Of a stretch of 47,330 nt of DNA, positions 33,677 through 42,446 are shown piece by piece. The translations under genes were made by a program, and so were the position numbers. A model generated the notes under the pieces. It made no database searches, was not told the origin of the DNA, and worked only from the letters and a program-made list of their open reading frames with translations. This DNA comes from Chachezhania antarctica (GTDB taxonomy: Bacteria; Pseudomonadota; Alphaproteobacteria; Rhodobacterales; Rhodobacteraceae). Within the stretch, counting starts at the first letter, position 1, and each line of letters opens with the position of its first letter. The stretch is from NCBI RefSeq assembly GCF_003646465.1, contig NZ_QZEX01000020.1, positions 1 to 47,330 on the forward strand, in the 5' to 3' direction.

Positions 33677-34453
33677 TCATTTATCCCGAAACTGCGCTTC
33701 GCGCTTTTCAAGAAATGCGGCCATGCCTTCCGTCTGGTCTTCGGTCGCGAACAGCGAATGGAAAAGCCGGCGTTCGAACATGATGCCCTCGTGCAGCGGC
33801 GTCTCGTAGGCGGCGTTCACCGCTTCCTTCGCCGCCATAGCGGTGATCATGCTCTTCTCGGTGATCTTCTGGGCGGCGGCCATGGCCTCGTCCATCAGTT
33901 TCTTGCCCGGCACCACGCGGCTGACCAGGCCCGACCGTTCCGCTTCCTCGGCCGTCATGAAGCGGCCGGTCAGGTTCATGTCCATGGCCTTGGCCTTGCC
34001 CACGAAGCGGGTCAGGCGCTGCGTGCCGCCGATGCCCGGAATGACGCCCAGGTTGATCTCGGGCTGGCCGAACTTGGCGTTCTCGGCCGCGATGATGAAA
34101 TCGCACGCCATCGCCAGTTCGCAGCCGCCGCCAAGGGCGTAGCCGCTTACGGCCGCGATGATGGGCTTGCGGACAGCGGAAATCTTGTCGTTGGCCGCGG
34201 CAAAGAGGTTCTTCGAGAAGACCTCGGCATAGGTCAGCTCCGACATCTCCTTGATGTCCGCTCCGGCGGCAAAGGCCTTTTCCGAACCGGTCAGGACGAT
34301 GCAGCGAACCTTCTCGTTCGCGTCGGCCTCTTCCAGCGCCTGGATCAGTTCGCCCAGAAGCGCCTGGTTCAGCGCGTTCAGGACGTCGGGCCGGTTCAGC
34401 TTGATCAGGCAGACGTGGTCTTCCGTCTCGACGACAATCGTCTCAAAGGCCAT
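33677..34453 (-). CDS. Enoyl-CoA hydratase
   Basis: 258 residues, a standard crotonase. The oxyanion-hole segments are [16 protein letters not shown] (about 60) and [20 protein letters not shown] (about 100). Both catalytic glutamates are in place, the second in [20 protein letters not shown]. It hydrates 2-enoyl-CoA in short-chain fatty-acid or amino-acid breakdown; the FadB1/EchA8 type is likely. It lies between mutM and rpsT on the minus strand, a neighbourhood I associate with Rhodobacterales. Confidence 0.93.
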   Translation of the reverse strand: MAFETIVVETEDHVCLIKLNRPDVLNALNQALLGELIQALEEADANEKVRCIVLTGSEKAFAAGADIKEMSELTYAEVFSKNLFAAANDKISAVRKPIIAAVSGYALGGGCELAMACDFIIAAENAKFGQPEINLGVIPGIGGTQRLTRFVGKAKAMDMNLTGRFMTAEEAERSGLVSRVVPGKKLMDEAMAAAQKITEKSMITAMAAKEAVNAAYETPLHEGIMFERRLFHSLFATEDQTEGMAAFLEKREAQFRDK

Positions 34454-34516
34454 CAGGATCGCTCGTTGTTGTTAAATCAGACCTCCGTGCTTAACACGGC
34501 GCGTCCGCGGTTCAAG

Positions 34517-35368
34517 TTATCTTTGGCAGGCAGGGCAGTAGAACGTCGACCGCGCCGATTGCACGATCCGCGCCACCGTTCCGCCGCAGTTGTCCCGCCG
34601 GCAGGGCAGGCCCTCGCGGCCGTACACATCGAAGGAATGCTGAAAATATCCAAGCTCTCCATCGGCTTGGCGATAATCCTTCAGCGATGACCCCCCCGCG
34701 GCGATGGCATCCGTCAGCACATCGCGGATCGCCTGCGTCAGCGCCTCGATCCGCGCGCGCCCGACGCGTCCCGCCTGACGTTTAGGAGATATGCACGCAC
34801 GGAAAAGCGATTCGCAGACATAGATGTTGCCCAGGCCGGCCACGTTCCTCTGGTCCAGAAGCGCCGCCTTGATCGACGTCCGCCGCCCCGCCAGCCGCGC
34901 CGCCAGGTGATCGGCGTTGAAGGCATTGCCCAGCGGTTCGGGCCCGATCCCCGCCAGAAGGCGGTGCCGGTCCATCGCATCGGTGGCCATCAGGTCCATA
35001 GCCCCGAAGCGGCGCGGATCGTTCATCGTGATGCGCGTGCCGTCGGCCATGTCCAGCACGACATGATCGTGTTTTTCGGGCGCGGCCTGGGCATGGACAA
35101 ACCGCCCCAGAGGATCGCCCGAAACGGTCATCCGCCCCGACATGCCCAGATGCACCAGCAATGTCTCGCCGCCCGACAGGTCCGCCAGCAGGTATTTCGA
35201 CCGCCGCCCCAGCCGCAGCACCCTCTGCCCGGTCAGCCGGTCTGCCATGCCCTCGGGGAAGGGCCAGCGCAGATCCGGCCGGTACACGCTTGCCTTGGCG
35301 ATCACCTGCCCTTCCATCACCGGCGCCAATCCGCGCCTTACGGTTTCCACTTCGGGCAGTTCAGGCAT
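34517..35368 (-). CDS. mutM: Formamidopyrimidine-DNA glycosylase (Fpg/MutM)
   Basis: 283 residues from the ATG at 35368. The mature N-terminus [13 protein letters not shown] supplies the catalytic Pro2 and Glu3, the central part carries the H2TH region ([20 protein letters not shown]) and the C-terminus has a four-Cys zinc finger (PCRRDNCGG and FYCPACQR). It removes 8-oxoguanine and FapyG and nicks the abasic site. It is divergent from ubiE, with 91 bases between the two starts. Confidence 0.97.
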   Translation of the reverse strand: MPELPEVETVRRGLAPVMEGQVIAKASVYRPDLRWPFPEGMADRLTGQRVLRLGRRSKYLLADLSGGETLLVHLGMSGRMTVSGDPLGRFVHAQAAPEKHDHVVLDMADGTRITMNDPRRFGAMDLMATDAMDRHRLLAGIGPEPLGNAFNADHLAARLAGRRTSIKAALLDQRNVAGLGNIYVCESLFRACISPKRQAGRVGRARIEALTQAIRDVLTDAIAAGGSSLKDYRQADGELGYFQHSFDVYGREGLPCRRDNCGGTVARIVQSARSTFYCPACQR

Positions 35369-35459
35369 GGTGACAGGGATCCCGTGACGAAAGGGGCGCA
35401 TTGTGCCCCGGGCTATGCGCCCTATAACAAGGCGCAACACCACAGGACGGCAAGGCCCC

Positions 35460-36212
35460 ATGGACGAGACCGACGCAAATACCACCCATTTCGGCTATCA
35501 GACCGTACCCGAAGGCGAAAAGGCCGATAGGGTCCGCGGCGTCTTTTCGTCGGTCGCCAGCCGCTATGACCTGATGAACGACGTGATGAGCGGCGGCATC
35601 CACCGTGTCTGGAAGGACGCGATGATGGACTGGCTGGCGCCCCGCCCCGGCCAGCACCTGCTCGACGTCGCGGGCGGCACCGGCGACATCGCGTTCCGCT
35701 TCCTGAAGCGCGCGGGCGAAGGACAGGCGACCGTTCTCGACCTGACCGCCCCCATGCTGGAAGAAGGCCGCAAACGGGCCGAGGCCGAGGCGATGTCGGA
35801 CAGCCTGTCGTGGATCGTGGGCGACGCCATGGCGCTCCCGTTCGAGGACAACACATTCGACGTCTACACGATCAGCTTCGGCATCAGGAACGTGACCCGC
35901 CCGCAGGAAGCGCTGGCCGAAGCGTTCCGCGTCCTGCGCCCCGGCGGGCGCCTGATGGTGCTGGAGTTCAGCCAGGTTCCCGTCCCGATGCTGCAGAAGC
36001 TCTACGATCTTTACAGCTTCAACGTGATCCCGGGCATGGGCAAACTGATCGCGGATGACCGCGACAGCTATCAGTACCTTGTCGAATCGATCCGCCGCTT
36101 CCCGGATCAGGAGACGTTCCTGTCGATGATCCGCACCGCCGGGTTCGAAAACGCCAAGTACCGCAACCTGTCGATGGGCATCGCCGCCCTTCATTCCGGC
36201 TGGAAAATCTAG
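35460..36212 (+). CDS. ubiE: Ubiquinone/menaquinone methyltransferase UbiE
   Basis: 250 residues from an ATG at 35460. A class I SAM methyltransferase with motif [17 protein letters not shown], motif [22 protein letters not shown], then [18 protein letters not shown] and the UbiE C-terminal [20 protein letters not shown]. It C-methylates the ubiquinone precursor 2-polyprenyl-6-methoxy-1,4-benzoquinol. ubiB follows three bases after the stop, forming a quinone operon. Confidence 0.97.
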   Translation: MDETDANTTHFGYQTVPEGEKADRVRGVFSSVASRYDLMNDVMSGGIHRVWKDAMMDWLAPRPGQHLLDVAGGTGDIAFRFLKRAGEGQATVLDLTAPMLEEGRKRAEAEAMSDSLSWIVGDAMALPFEDNTFDVYTISFGIRNVTRPQEALAEAFRVLRPGGRLMVLEFSQVPVPMLQKLYDLYSFNVIPGMGKLIADDRDSYQYLVESIRRFPDQETFLSMIRTAGFENAKYRNLSMGIAALHSGWKI

Positions 36213-36215
36213 ATC

Positions 36216-37742
36216 ATGCGCGGGCCGCACAATATCTGGCGCCTCATCCGTACCGGCGCGACCCTTGAGCGTGCGGGCGCGATGAATGTCGTGCTCGACG
36301 CGTTCGAGGCGCCGACCGGCGTGCGCATCGTGGCCCGTCTCTTGGCGAAACCGTTCCAGTTCCTTGGCTATCACGGCGACCCGTCCATGCCGCCCGCGCC
36401 CCGCGCGCTGACGGCCTTGGGCCCGGCCTACATCAAGTTCGGCCAGATCCTGTCGACGCGCCCCGATGTGGTGGGCGACGAGCTTGCCGACCAGATGCGC
36501 GTCCTGCAGGACCAGCTGCCCCCTTTCCCCGTCGAACAGGCCAAGGCCGAAGTCGAACGCGAACTGGGCCAGCCGGTGGAAGACGTCTTCTCGGAATTCA
36601 GCGATCCCATCGCCGCGGCCTCCATCGCGCAGGTCCACAAGGCGCGGCTGGCCGAAACCGGTGACGAGGTCGCCGTGAAGGTCCTGCGCCCCGGCATCGA
36701 ACGCGCCTTTCGCAAGGATATCGACGCCTTCTACCTCGGCGCCTCGATGGTCGAGATCTTCGCCCCCTTCTCGCGCCGCCTGCGCCCGATGGAGGTCATC
36801 CGCCATTTCGATGGCGTGGTGCGTGGGGAACTGGACCTGCGGCTGGAATGCGCCTCGGCCTCGGAATTCGCGGCCAACACGGTCGACGACGAAGGGTTCG
36901 AACTGCCCAAGGTCCGCTGGTCCTATTCCGGGCGCCGGGTGATGACGCTGGGCTGGGCCGACGGTCTGCCGCTGGGCGACAACGCGGCGCTCGATGCCGC
37001 GGGGCACGATCGCAAGGCACTGGCCGAACGGGTGCTGACGCTGTTCCTGAACCACGCCCTGCGCGACGGCTTCTTCCACGCCGACATGCATCAGGGCAAC
37101 CTGAAGGTCGCGGCCAGCGGCAACATCATCGCCTACGATTTCGGGATCATGGGGCACATCGATCTCTATACCCGCCGGGTCTATGCCGAGATCCTGTATG
37201 GCTTCATCCGCAAGGATTACAAACGCGTGGCCGAAGTCCATTTCGAAGCGGGCTACGTGCCTGCCGATCAGGACGTCGACGAATTCGCCCGCGCCCTGCG
37301 CGCGGTGGGCGAACCGATCTTCGGCATGGATGCCTCGCGCATCTCGATGGCCAAGCTGCTCAGTTACCTGTTCGAGGTGACGGAACGTTTCGGCATGGAA
37401 ACCCGCACCGAACTGATCCTGCTGCAACGCACGATGGTGGTGGTCGAAGGCGTGGCCCGGTCACTCGATCCGCAGATGAACATCTGGGAAGTCGCGCGCC
37501 CCGTGGTCTCGGACTACATCAAGAAAAGCATCGGCCCCCGCGCCGTGTTCCAGGACCTGGCGCATACCGCGAAGGTCATGGCCCGCTTCGGCCCGCGCCT
37601 GCCGCAACTGGTGGAATCCGCGCTAATCGCGCAGACGCAGGGCCCCTCCCTGAAACCACAAAACGCCTTGCGTCTCTGGCCGGCACTGATCGGGGCCGCC
37701 CTTGGCGGCGCGCTCGTCGCCCTGGGCTTCCTCATCGCCTGA
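36216..37742 (+). CDS. ubiB: UbiB kinase-like ubiquinone biosynthesis protein
   Basis: 508 residues. The atypical ADCK/UbiB kinase family shows its KxGQ signature in GPAYIKFGQILSTRPDVV, the Ala-rich loop region DPIAAASIAQVHKARL, VAVKVLRPGIERAFRKD and the catalytic-type HADMHQGNLKV and YDFGIMGHI. A hydrophobic C-terminal anchor (PALIGAALGGALVALGFLIA) puts it at the inner membrane. It supports the quinone hydroxylation and assembly steps, probably as an ATPase rather than a protein kinase. Its start lies three bases after ubiE. Confidence 0.96.
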   Translation: MRGPHNIWRLIRTGATLERAGAMNVVLDAFEAPTGVRIVARLLAKPFQFLGYHGDPSMPPAPRALTALGPAYIKFGQILSTRPDVVGDELADQMRVLQDQLPPFPVEQAKAEVERELGQPVEDVFSEFSDPIAAASIAQVHKARLAETGDEVAVKVLRPGIERAFRKDIDAFYLGASMVEIFAPFSRRLRPMEVIRHFDGVVRGELDLRLECASASEFAANTVDDEGFELPKVRWSYSGRRVMTLGWADGLPLGDNAALDAAGHDRKALAERVLTLFLNHALRDGFFHADMHQGNLKVAASGNIIAYDFGIMGHIDLYTRRVYAEILYGFIRKDYKRVAEVHFEAGYVPADQDVDEFARALRAVGEPIFGMDASRISMAKLLSYLFEVTERFGMETRTELILLQRTMVVVEGVARSLDPQMNIWEVARPVVSDYIKKSIGPRAVFQDLAHTAKVMARFGPRLPQLVESALIAQTQGPSLKPQNALRLWPALIGAALGGALVALGFLIA

Positions 37743-37762
37743 GCCCGCAGCAGGCCGTGCCC

Positions 37763-37794
37763 GTCGGATGCCCGTTCTTCAACGGGCGCCCGAC
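37763..37794. terminator. Bidirectional terminator between ubiB and the thiolase gene
   Basis: GCCCGTT-cttc-AACGGGC (37770-37787) is a perfect seven-base stem with a tetraloop, extended by GTCGG/CCGAC across a small internal loop. It lies between convergent genes. Confidence 0.75.
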
Positions 37795-37805
37795 AGTGAA
37801 CGCTG

Positions 37806-38981
37806 TCAGATGCGTTCGATCGCCAGCGCGATACCCTGTCCGCCACCGATGCACATCGTGATCAGCGCCTTCGAGCCGCCGATCCGCTCCAGCTCATAAA
37901 GCGCCTTCACCGTCAGGATCGCGCCCGTGGCCCCCACCGGATGGCCCAGCGCAATCGCGCCGCCATTCGGGTTCACCTTGCCCGCGTCCAGCCCAAGTTC
38001 CCGGTTCACCGCGATGGCTTGCGAGGCAAAGGCCTCGTTCGATTCGATCACGTCGAAATCGTCAACCGTCAGGCCCGTCTTCTCCATCAGGCTCCGCACC
38101 GCCGGGATCGGGCCTAGCCCCATCACCTCCGGCCGCACACCGGCATGGGCATAGCCCAGCACGCGCGCCTTCGGTTTCAGCCCGGCCTTCTCCGCCGCCT
38201 CGGCCCGCGCAAAGACAAGCGCCGCCGCACCATCGTTAATCCCCGACGCATTGCCGGCCGTGACCGAGCCATCCTTCTGAAACACCGGCCGCAGCCCCGC
38301 CAGCGCGTCCATAGTCGTGGCGCGGGCATGTTCGTCTTTCGTGAACGGCACCTTCTCGCGCCGGACCATCACGTCGACCGGGGCGATCTGGTCGGCAAAC
38401 CGGCCCTCGCCCAGCGCCACCTGCGCCCGCTCCTGGCTGGTCATCGCGAAGGCGTCCTGATCCTCGCGCGTGATCTGGTGCTCGCGCGCCACGTTCTCGG
38501 CCGTCACGCCCATGTGCCCGGTCCCGAACGGGCAGCTCAAGGCCCCCAGCATCATGTCGAGCGATTTCACATCGCCCATCTTCTGCCCCCAGCGGGCATT
38601 CGTCATCGCGTAGGGGCTGCGCGACATGCATTCCGCACCGCCGGCCAGCGCGAAATCCGCGTCGCCCAGCATCAGCGACTGCACCGCCGACACCACCGCC
38701 TGCGCGCCCGACCCGCACAGCCGGTTCACGTTCATCGCCGGCGTCCCTTCCGGGATCCCCGCCTGCATCGCCGCCACGCGGCTCAGGTACATGTCCTTCG
38801 GTTTGGTATTGATCACGTGGCCGAACACGACATGGCCGATCTGACCGCCCTCCACGCCCGACCGCTCCAACGCCGCTTCCGCCGCCACCGTCGCCAGTTC
38901 GATCGGCGGCACCGAGGCAAGCGTGCCCCCAAAGGTGCCAATCGCCGTCCGCGCGCCATCAAGCAAAACAATATCGGTCAT
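37806..38981 (-). CDS. Acetyl-CoA C-acyltransferase (thiolase)
   Basis: 391 residues from an ATG at 38981; a TTG at 38999 is dismissed. This thiolase has the acyl-enzyme Cys in MNVNRLCGSGAQAVVSAVQS, the His motif NPNGGAIALGHPVGATGA and the second Cys in ALITMCIGGGQGIALAIERI. It resembles the broad-range BktB/PhaA type, joining or cleaving acyl-CoA and acetyl-CoA. It could finish beta-oxidation of the adipyl-CoA intermediates made by the box pathway, but it stands far from that cluster, so a general role is more likely. Confidence 0.93.
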   Translation of the reverse strand: MTDIVLLDGARTAIGTFGGTLASVPPIELATVAAEAALERSGVEGGQIGHVVFGHVINTKPKDMYLSRVAAMQAGIPEGTPAMNVNRLCGSGAQAVVSAVQSLMLGDADFALAGGAECMSRSPYAMTNARWGQKMGDVKSLDMMLGALSCPFGTGHMGVTAENVAREHQITREDQDAFAMTSQERAQVALGEGRFADQIAPVDVMVRREKVPFTKDEHARATTMDALAGLRPVFQKDGSVTAGNASGINDGAAALVFARAEAAEKAGLKPKARVLGYAHAGVRPEVMGLGPIPAVRSLMEKTGLTVDDFDVIESNEAFASQAIAVNRELGLDAGKVNPNGGAIALGHPVGATGAILTVKALYELERIGGSKALITMCIGGGQGIALAIERI

Positions 38982-39173
38982 ATCCGGAAATCCTCTCAAT
39001 CGGTCCGCCAGCCCGGCGGATCATCTCGTCCGCAGTGATAGGACACCTCCGCCCGACTGTCAGCCGGGACAGCACGTCAGACGCAGACCCGGCTTTCCCG
39101 AAGCGCATGACGCGCCCCCTCGGATTTGCCGCGGAAATGGCTAGAGTGGCGCCACACCAACCGGAGTCGCCCC

Positions 39174-40361
39174 ATGGTCCAGACCTTCCTCAACGACATC
39201 TCCGAGACGCTGCGCCAGATCGACGCCGACGGGCTGATGAAACGCGAACGCCTGATCGCCTCGCCCCAGGGGGCCGAGATCACAGTGGACGGGCGCAAGC
39301 TGATCAACCTCTGCGCCAACAACTACCTTGGCCTGGCCGACCACCCCGACCTGATCGCCGCCGCGACAGCCGCGATGGACCCCCGCGGCTTCGGCATGGC
39401 CTCCGTCCGCTTCATCTGCGGCACGCAGGACCTTCACCGAGAGCTTGAGGCGTCACTGGCCCGGTTCCTCGGCACCGACGATTCGATCCTGTTTGCCGCC
39501 TGCTTCGACGCCAATGGCGGCCTGTTCGAACCGCTGCTGGGCGACGAGGACGCCATCGTCTCGGACGCGCTGAACCATGCCTCGATCATCGACGGTATCC
39601 GGCTCTGCAAGGCCCGCCGCTACCGCTACGCCAATTCCGACATGGACGATCTGGAAACGCAGCTGAAAACCGCCCGCGCGGACGGCGCGCGCCACGTCAT
39701 GATCGCCACCGATGGCGTCTTTTCCATGGACGGCTACCTGGCCAAGCTGCCCGAGATCCGCGCACTGGCCGACAGCTACGATGCCGTGGTGATGGTCGAT
39801 GACTGCCATGCCACCGGCTTCATGGGCCCCAAGGGACAGGGCACACCCGCCCATTTCGGCATCCGCGCCGATATCCTGACGGGTACGCTGGGCAAGGCCC
39901 TGGGCGGCGCCATCGGCGGCTACATCGCCGGGCCGCAACCGGTGGTCGACCTCCTCCGCCAGCGCGCGCGGCCCTATCTGTTCTCGAACGCGCTGCCGCC
40001 GTCGATCACCGCCGCCGGGCTGACCGCGCTGAAGCTGGTGGAACAGGGCGACGCCCTGCGCGCGCAACTGTTCGAAAACGCCACCTACTGGCGCGCGGGG
40101 CTCGAAGGGCTGGGCTTTGACCTGCTGCCGGGCGAACACCCGATCATCCCCGTCATGCTGGGCGAAGCGAATCTGGCGCAGGCCATGGCCAATGCGCTCT
40201 ATGACAACGGCGTGCAGGCGTCGGGCTTCTTCTTCCCGGTCGTGCCCAAGGGCACCGCCCGCATCCGCACGCAGATGAACGCGGCCCTCACCCGCGACGA
40301 ACTCGACCGCGCGCTCGACGCCTTTGCCAAGGCCGGCAAGACGTCCGGCGCTTTGGGCTGA
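39174..40361 (+). CDS. kbl: 2-amino-3-ketobutyrate CoA ligase (Kbl)
   Basis: 395 residues from an ATG at 39174 with GGAG eight bases upstream. A PLP enzyme of the alpha-oxoamine synthase family: [59 protein letters not shown] and the PLP lysine in [15 protein letters not shown]. It cleaves 2-amino-3-ketobutyrate with CoA to glycine and acetyl-CoA, the second step of threonine breakdown. tdh follows 11 bases later. Confidence 0.96.
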   Translation: MVQTFLNDISETLRQIDADGLMKRERLIASPQGAEITVDGRKLINLCANNYLGLADHPDLIAAATAAMDPRGFGMASVRFICGTQDLHRELEASLARFLGTDDSILFAACFDANGGLFEPLLGDEDAIVSDALNHASIIDGIRLCKARRYRYANSDMDDLETQLKTARADGARHVMIATDGVFSMDGYLAKLPEIRALADSYDAVVMVDDCHATGFMGPKGQGTPAHFGIRADILTGTLGKALGGAIGGYIAGPQPVVDLLRQRARPYLFSNALPPSITAAGLTALKLVEQGDALRAQLFENATYWRAGLEGLGFDLLPGEHPIIPVMLGEANLAQAMANALYDNGVQASGFFFPVVPKGTARIRTQMNAALTRDELDRALDAFAKAGKTSGALG

Positions 40362-40372
40362 AGGACCAAGCC

Positions 40373-41419
40373 ATGACAACGAACCAGATGAAAGCGCTGG
40401 AGAAGAGCCACCCGAAGGAAGGCCTCTGGATGGTCGAAGCCCCGGTGCCGGAAATCGGCCCCGACGAGGTGCTGATCAAGGTGAACATGACCGGGATCTG
40501 CGGCACCGACATCCATATCTGGAACTGGGACGACTGGGCCTCGCACACCGTCCCCGTACCCATGATCACCGGCCACGAATTCGCGGGCGAAATCGTGGAG
40601 CTGGGCCGCGACGTGACCGGCCTGGCCATAGGCCAGCGCTGCTCCGGCGAAGGCCACCTCGTGGGCACCGACAGCCGGCAAAGCCGGTCGGGCAAGTTCC
40701 ACCTCGATCCGGGCACCCGCGGCGTGGGCGTGAACGTGCAGGGCGCCTTCGCCCAGTACCTGCGCCTCCCCGCCTTCAACGTCGTGCCCCTGCCCGACAA
40801 CATCCCGGACGAAATCGGCGCGATCCTCGATCCCCTTGGCAACGCCGTCCACACCGCGCTCAGCTTCAATCTGTTGGGTGAGGACGTGCTGATCACCGGC
40901 GCCGGCCCCATCGGCATCATGGCCGCCGCCGTCGCCCGCCGCGCCTCGGCCCGGAACGTGGTGATCACCGATGTGAACCCCGACCGGCTGGCGCTGGCGC
41001 GCGAGGTCGCGGATGTGCGCACCGTCGACGTGTCGCAGGAAAGCCTGCACGATGTCGTCGCCGAAATGGGCCTGAAGCAGGGCTTCGACGTCGGGCTCGA
41101 GATGTCGGGCAACCAGACCGCGCTCGACCAGATGTGCGAGGCGATGGTGATGGGCGGCCGCATCGCGCTCCTTGGTATCCCGCCGGGGCTGGCGCCGATG
41201 GACTGGTCGAGAGTCGTCTTCAAGGCGCTGACCATCAAGGGCGTCTACGGCCGCGAGATGTTCGAGACCTGGTACAAGATGATCGCCCTTCTGCAGAACG
41301 GCCTCGACGTGTCGAAGGTCATCACCCACCGCTTCCCCGTCGCCGAGTTCGAACAGGGCTTCGCGGCGATGAAATCCGGGAAAAGCGGCAAGGTCGTGCT
41401 CGACTGGCGAGACGCCTGA
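40373..41419 (+). CDS. tdh: L-threonine 3-dehydrogenase lacking structural-zinc cysteines
   Basis: 348 residues of the zinc alcohol-dehydrogenase family. Catalytic-zinc residues are present: Cys43 ([15 protein letters not shown]), His68 and Glu69 (TGHEFAG). The Rossmann motif is [17 protein letters not shown]. The lobe that binds the structural zinc in E. coli Tdh aligns without gaps, but all four cysteines are replaced, by Gly98, Ser101, Ser104 and Asp112 ([18 protein letters not shown]). The flanking GEGH and GVGVN are conserved, so this is substitution, not misalignment. It oxidises threonine to 2-amino-3-ketobutyrate for Kbl in the same operon and is followed by a strong terminator. Confidence 0.95.
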   Translation: MTTNQMKALEKSHPKEGLWMVEAPVPEIGPDEVLIKVNMTGICGTDIHIWNWDDWASHTVPVPMITGHEFAGEIVELGRDVTGLAIGQRCSGEGHLVGTDSRQSRSGKFHLDPGTRGVGVNVQGAFAQYLRLPAFNVVPLPDNIPDEIGAILDPLGNAVHTALSFNLLGEDVLITGAGPIGIMAAAVARRASARNVVITDVNPDRLALAREVADVRTVDVSQESLHDVVAEMGLKQGFDVGLEMSGNQTALDQMCEAMVMGGRIALLGIPPGLAPMDWSRVVFKALTIKGVYGREMFETWYKMIALLQNGLDVSKVITHRFPVAEFEQGFAAMKSGKSGKVVLDWRDA

Positions 41420-41430
41420 GGCAGGTATCC

Positions 41431-41453
41431 CCCGCCGGATCGCCTCCGGCGGG
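41431..41453 (+). terminator. Terminator of kbl-tdh
   Basis: CCCGCCGGA-tcgcc-TCCGGCGGG, a perfect nine-base stem 11 bases after the tdh stop, followed by AGTATTT. Confidence 0.75.
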
Positions 41454-41558
41454 AGTATTTCGGGAAAGAAGAAAACCGGGTGCACCACCCCATGTTCTTC
41501 TTTCCGCAAATACTCCGGGGGAGTCCTCCCGGAACGGGAGGGCGGGGGCAGCGCCCCC
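41452..41558. repeat. Dispersed repeat family B, full copy
   Basis: GGAGTATTT...GAAAGAAGAA (41452-41473) is repeated inverted at 41495-41516 with two mismatches. ATACTCCGGGGGAGTCC then leads into two hairpins, CCTCCCG-gaa-CGGGAGG (41525-41541) and GGGGGC-agc-GCCCCC (41544-41558), as at 31058. It lies between two convergent genes and may serve both as terminator. Confidence 0.6.
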
Positions 41559-42289
41559 TATTCGGGCCGCAGCGGTACCCGGCCGTCCGGGGTCAGCAGC
41601 CAGCAATCGCGGCCTTCGAACACCGCCGGATGCAGCGTGCGCCCGTAGCCGGTGCCGGCGTCCAGATCCACGCGGTTGCCGAAATGCGCCGGGTGTTTCA
41701 GCGCCGTGTGGCCGTGGATGACGAGCCATGGATGCCGGGTTGTGTCTTCCAGAAAGCCGTCGCGGATCCAGATCAGGTCGCCTTCGGCCTGTCGGGCCAG
41801 CGGCACGCCGGGGCGGATCCCCGCGTGGACGAACAGCAGCTCTTCCCGTTCAAGGTAAAGCGGCAGGTCCGCCAGGAACGCCCGGTGCGCGGGGGGGACC
41901 GCGGCCGCCGCCTCGACGCGGATCTCTTCGACCGCGCGGTCGTCGGCGCCCGTCACGCCATAGGAGGCCAGCGTCGCCTTGCCGCCCAGGCGGTCATCGA
42001 AATAGCTGAGCCGCGACGCGATATGCGGGTCGTGTTCCACGCCTTTGCCCACGAAGTTCTCGAACATGTCGTCGTGATTGCCTTTCAAAACCGTCCAGCG
42101 CCGTCCCGCTGCCCGGCCCTCGATCAGGCGATCCAGAACGCCGCGCGACTCCGGCCCCCGGTCCACGAGATCGCCCAGGAAGACGATCTGCGCGCCCGCG
42201 CCGCCGTCGGCCTCGATCAGGGCAAGCGCGCGGTCGAGTTCTTCCAGATGGCCGTGAATGTCGGCAATGGCATAGATCGGTTCGGACAT
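41558..42289 (-). CDS. Calcineurin-type metallophosphoesterase
   Basis: 243 residues with the full metal-binding signature of PPP-like phosphoesterases: AIADIHGHLEELDRA, VFLGDLVDRGPESRG, LKGNHDDMFENF, then FVHAGIRPGVPL and WLVIHGHTALKHP. It resembles the bacterial serine/threonine phosphatases and the diadenosine-tetraphosphatase-like branch; the substrate cannot be settled from these motifs. It sits alone, convergent with tdh and upstream of serA on the same strand with a terminator between. Confidence 0.87.
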   Translation of the reverse strand: MSEPIYAIADIHGHLEELDRALALIEADGGAGAQIVFLGDLVDRGPESRGVLDRLIEGRAAGRRWTVLKGNHDDMFENFVGKGVEHDPHIASRLSYFDDRLGGKATLASYGVTGADDRAVEEIRVEAAAAVPPAHRAFLADLPLYLEREELLFVHAGIRPGVPLARQAEGDLIWIRDGFLEDTTRHPWLVIHGHTALKHPAHFGNRVDLDAGTGYGRTLHPAVFEGRDCWLLTPDGRVPLRPE

Positions 42290-42396
42290 TCCGGTCTCCT
42301 GTAGTGTCGCCCTCTCCTAGACCAGCCCGCAGCGGGGCGGAACCACTGGCGCCGGGATTCAGGTATTCGCGTGCGGCAAGCCCGCCCGAAACGGAA

Positions 42397-42422
42397 AACG
42401 GGCCGCGCGATGGCGGCCCGTT
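42397..42422 (-). terminator. Terminator of serA
   Basis: AACGGGCCGC and GCGGCCCGTT pair perfectly (10 bp, six-base loop), followed on the minus strand by TTCCGTTTC. It lies 24 bases after the serA stop. Confidence 0.75.
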
Positions 42423-42446
42423 CCTGAAATCTGTGTCGATCCCGGA

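Noticed and set aside
35361-37427. 688-codon minus-strand frame opposite ubiE-ubiB
   Set aside because: The plus strand encodes two intact quinone-pathway proteins with family motifs, so the antisense frame is a by-product of GC bias.
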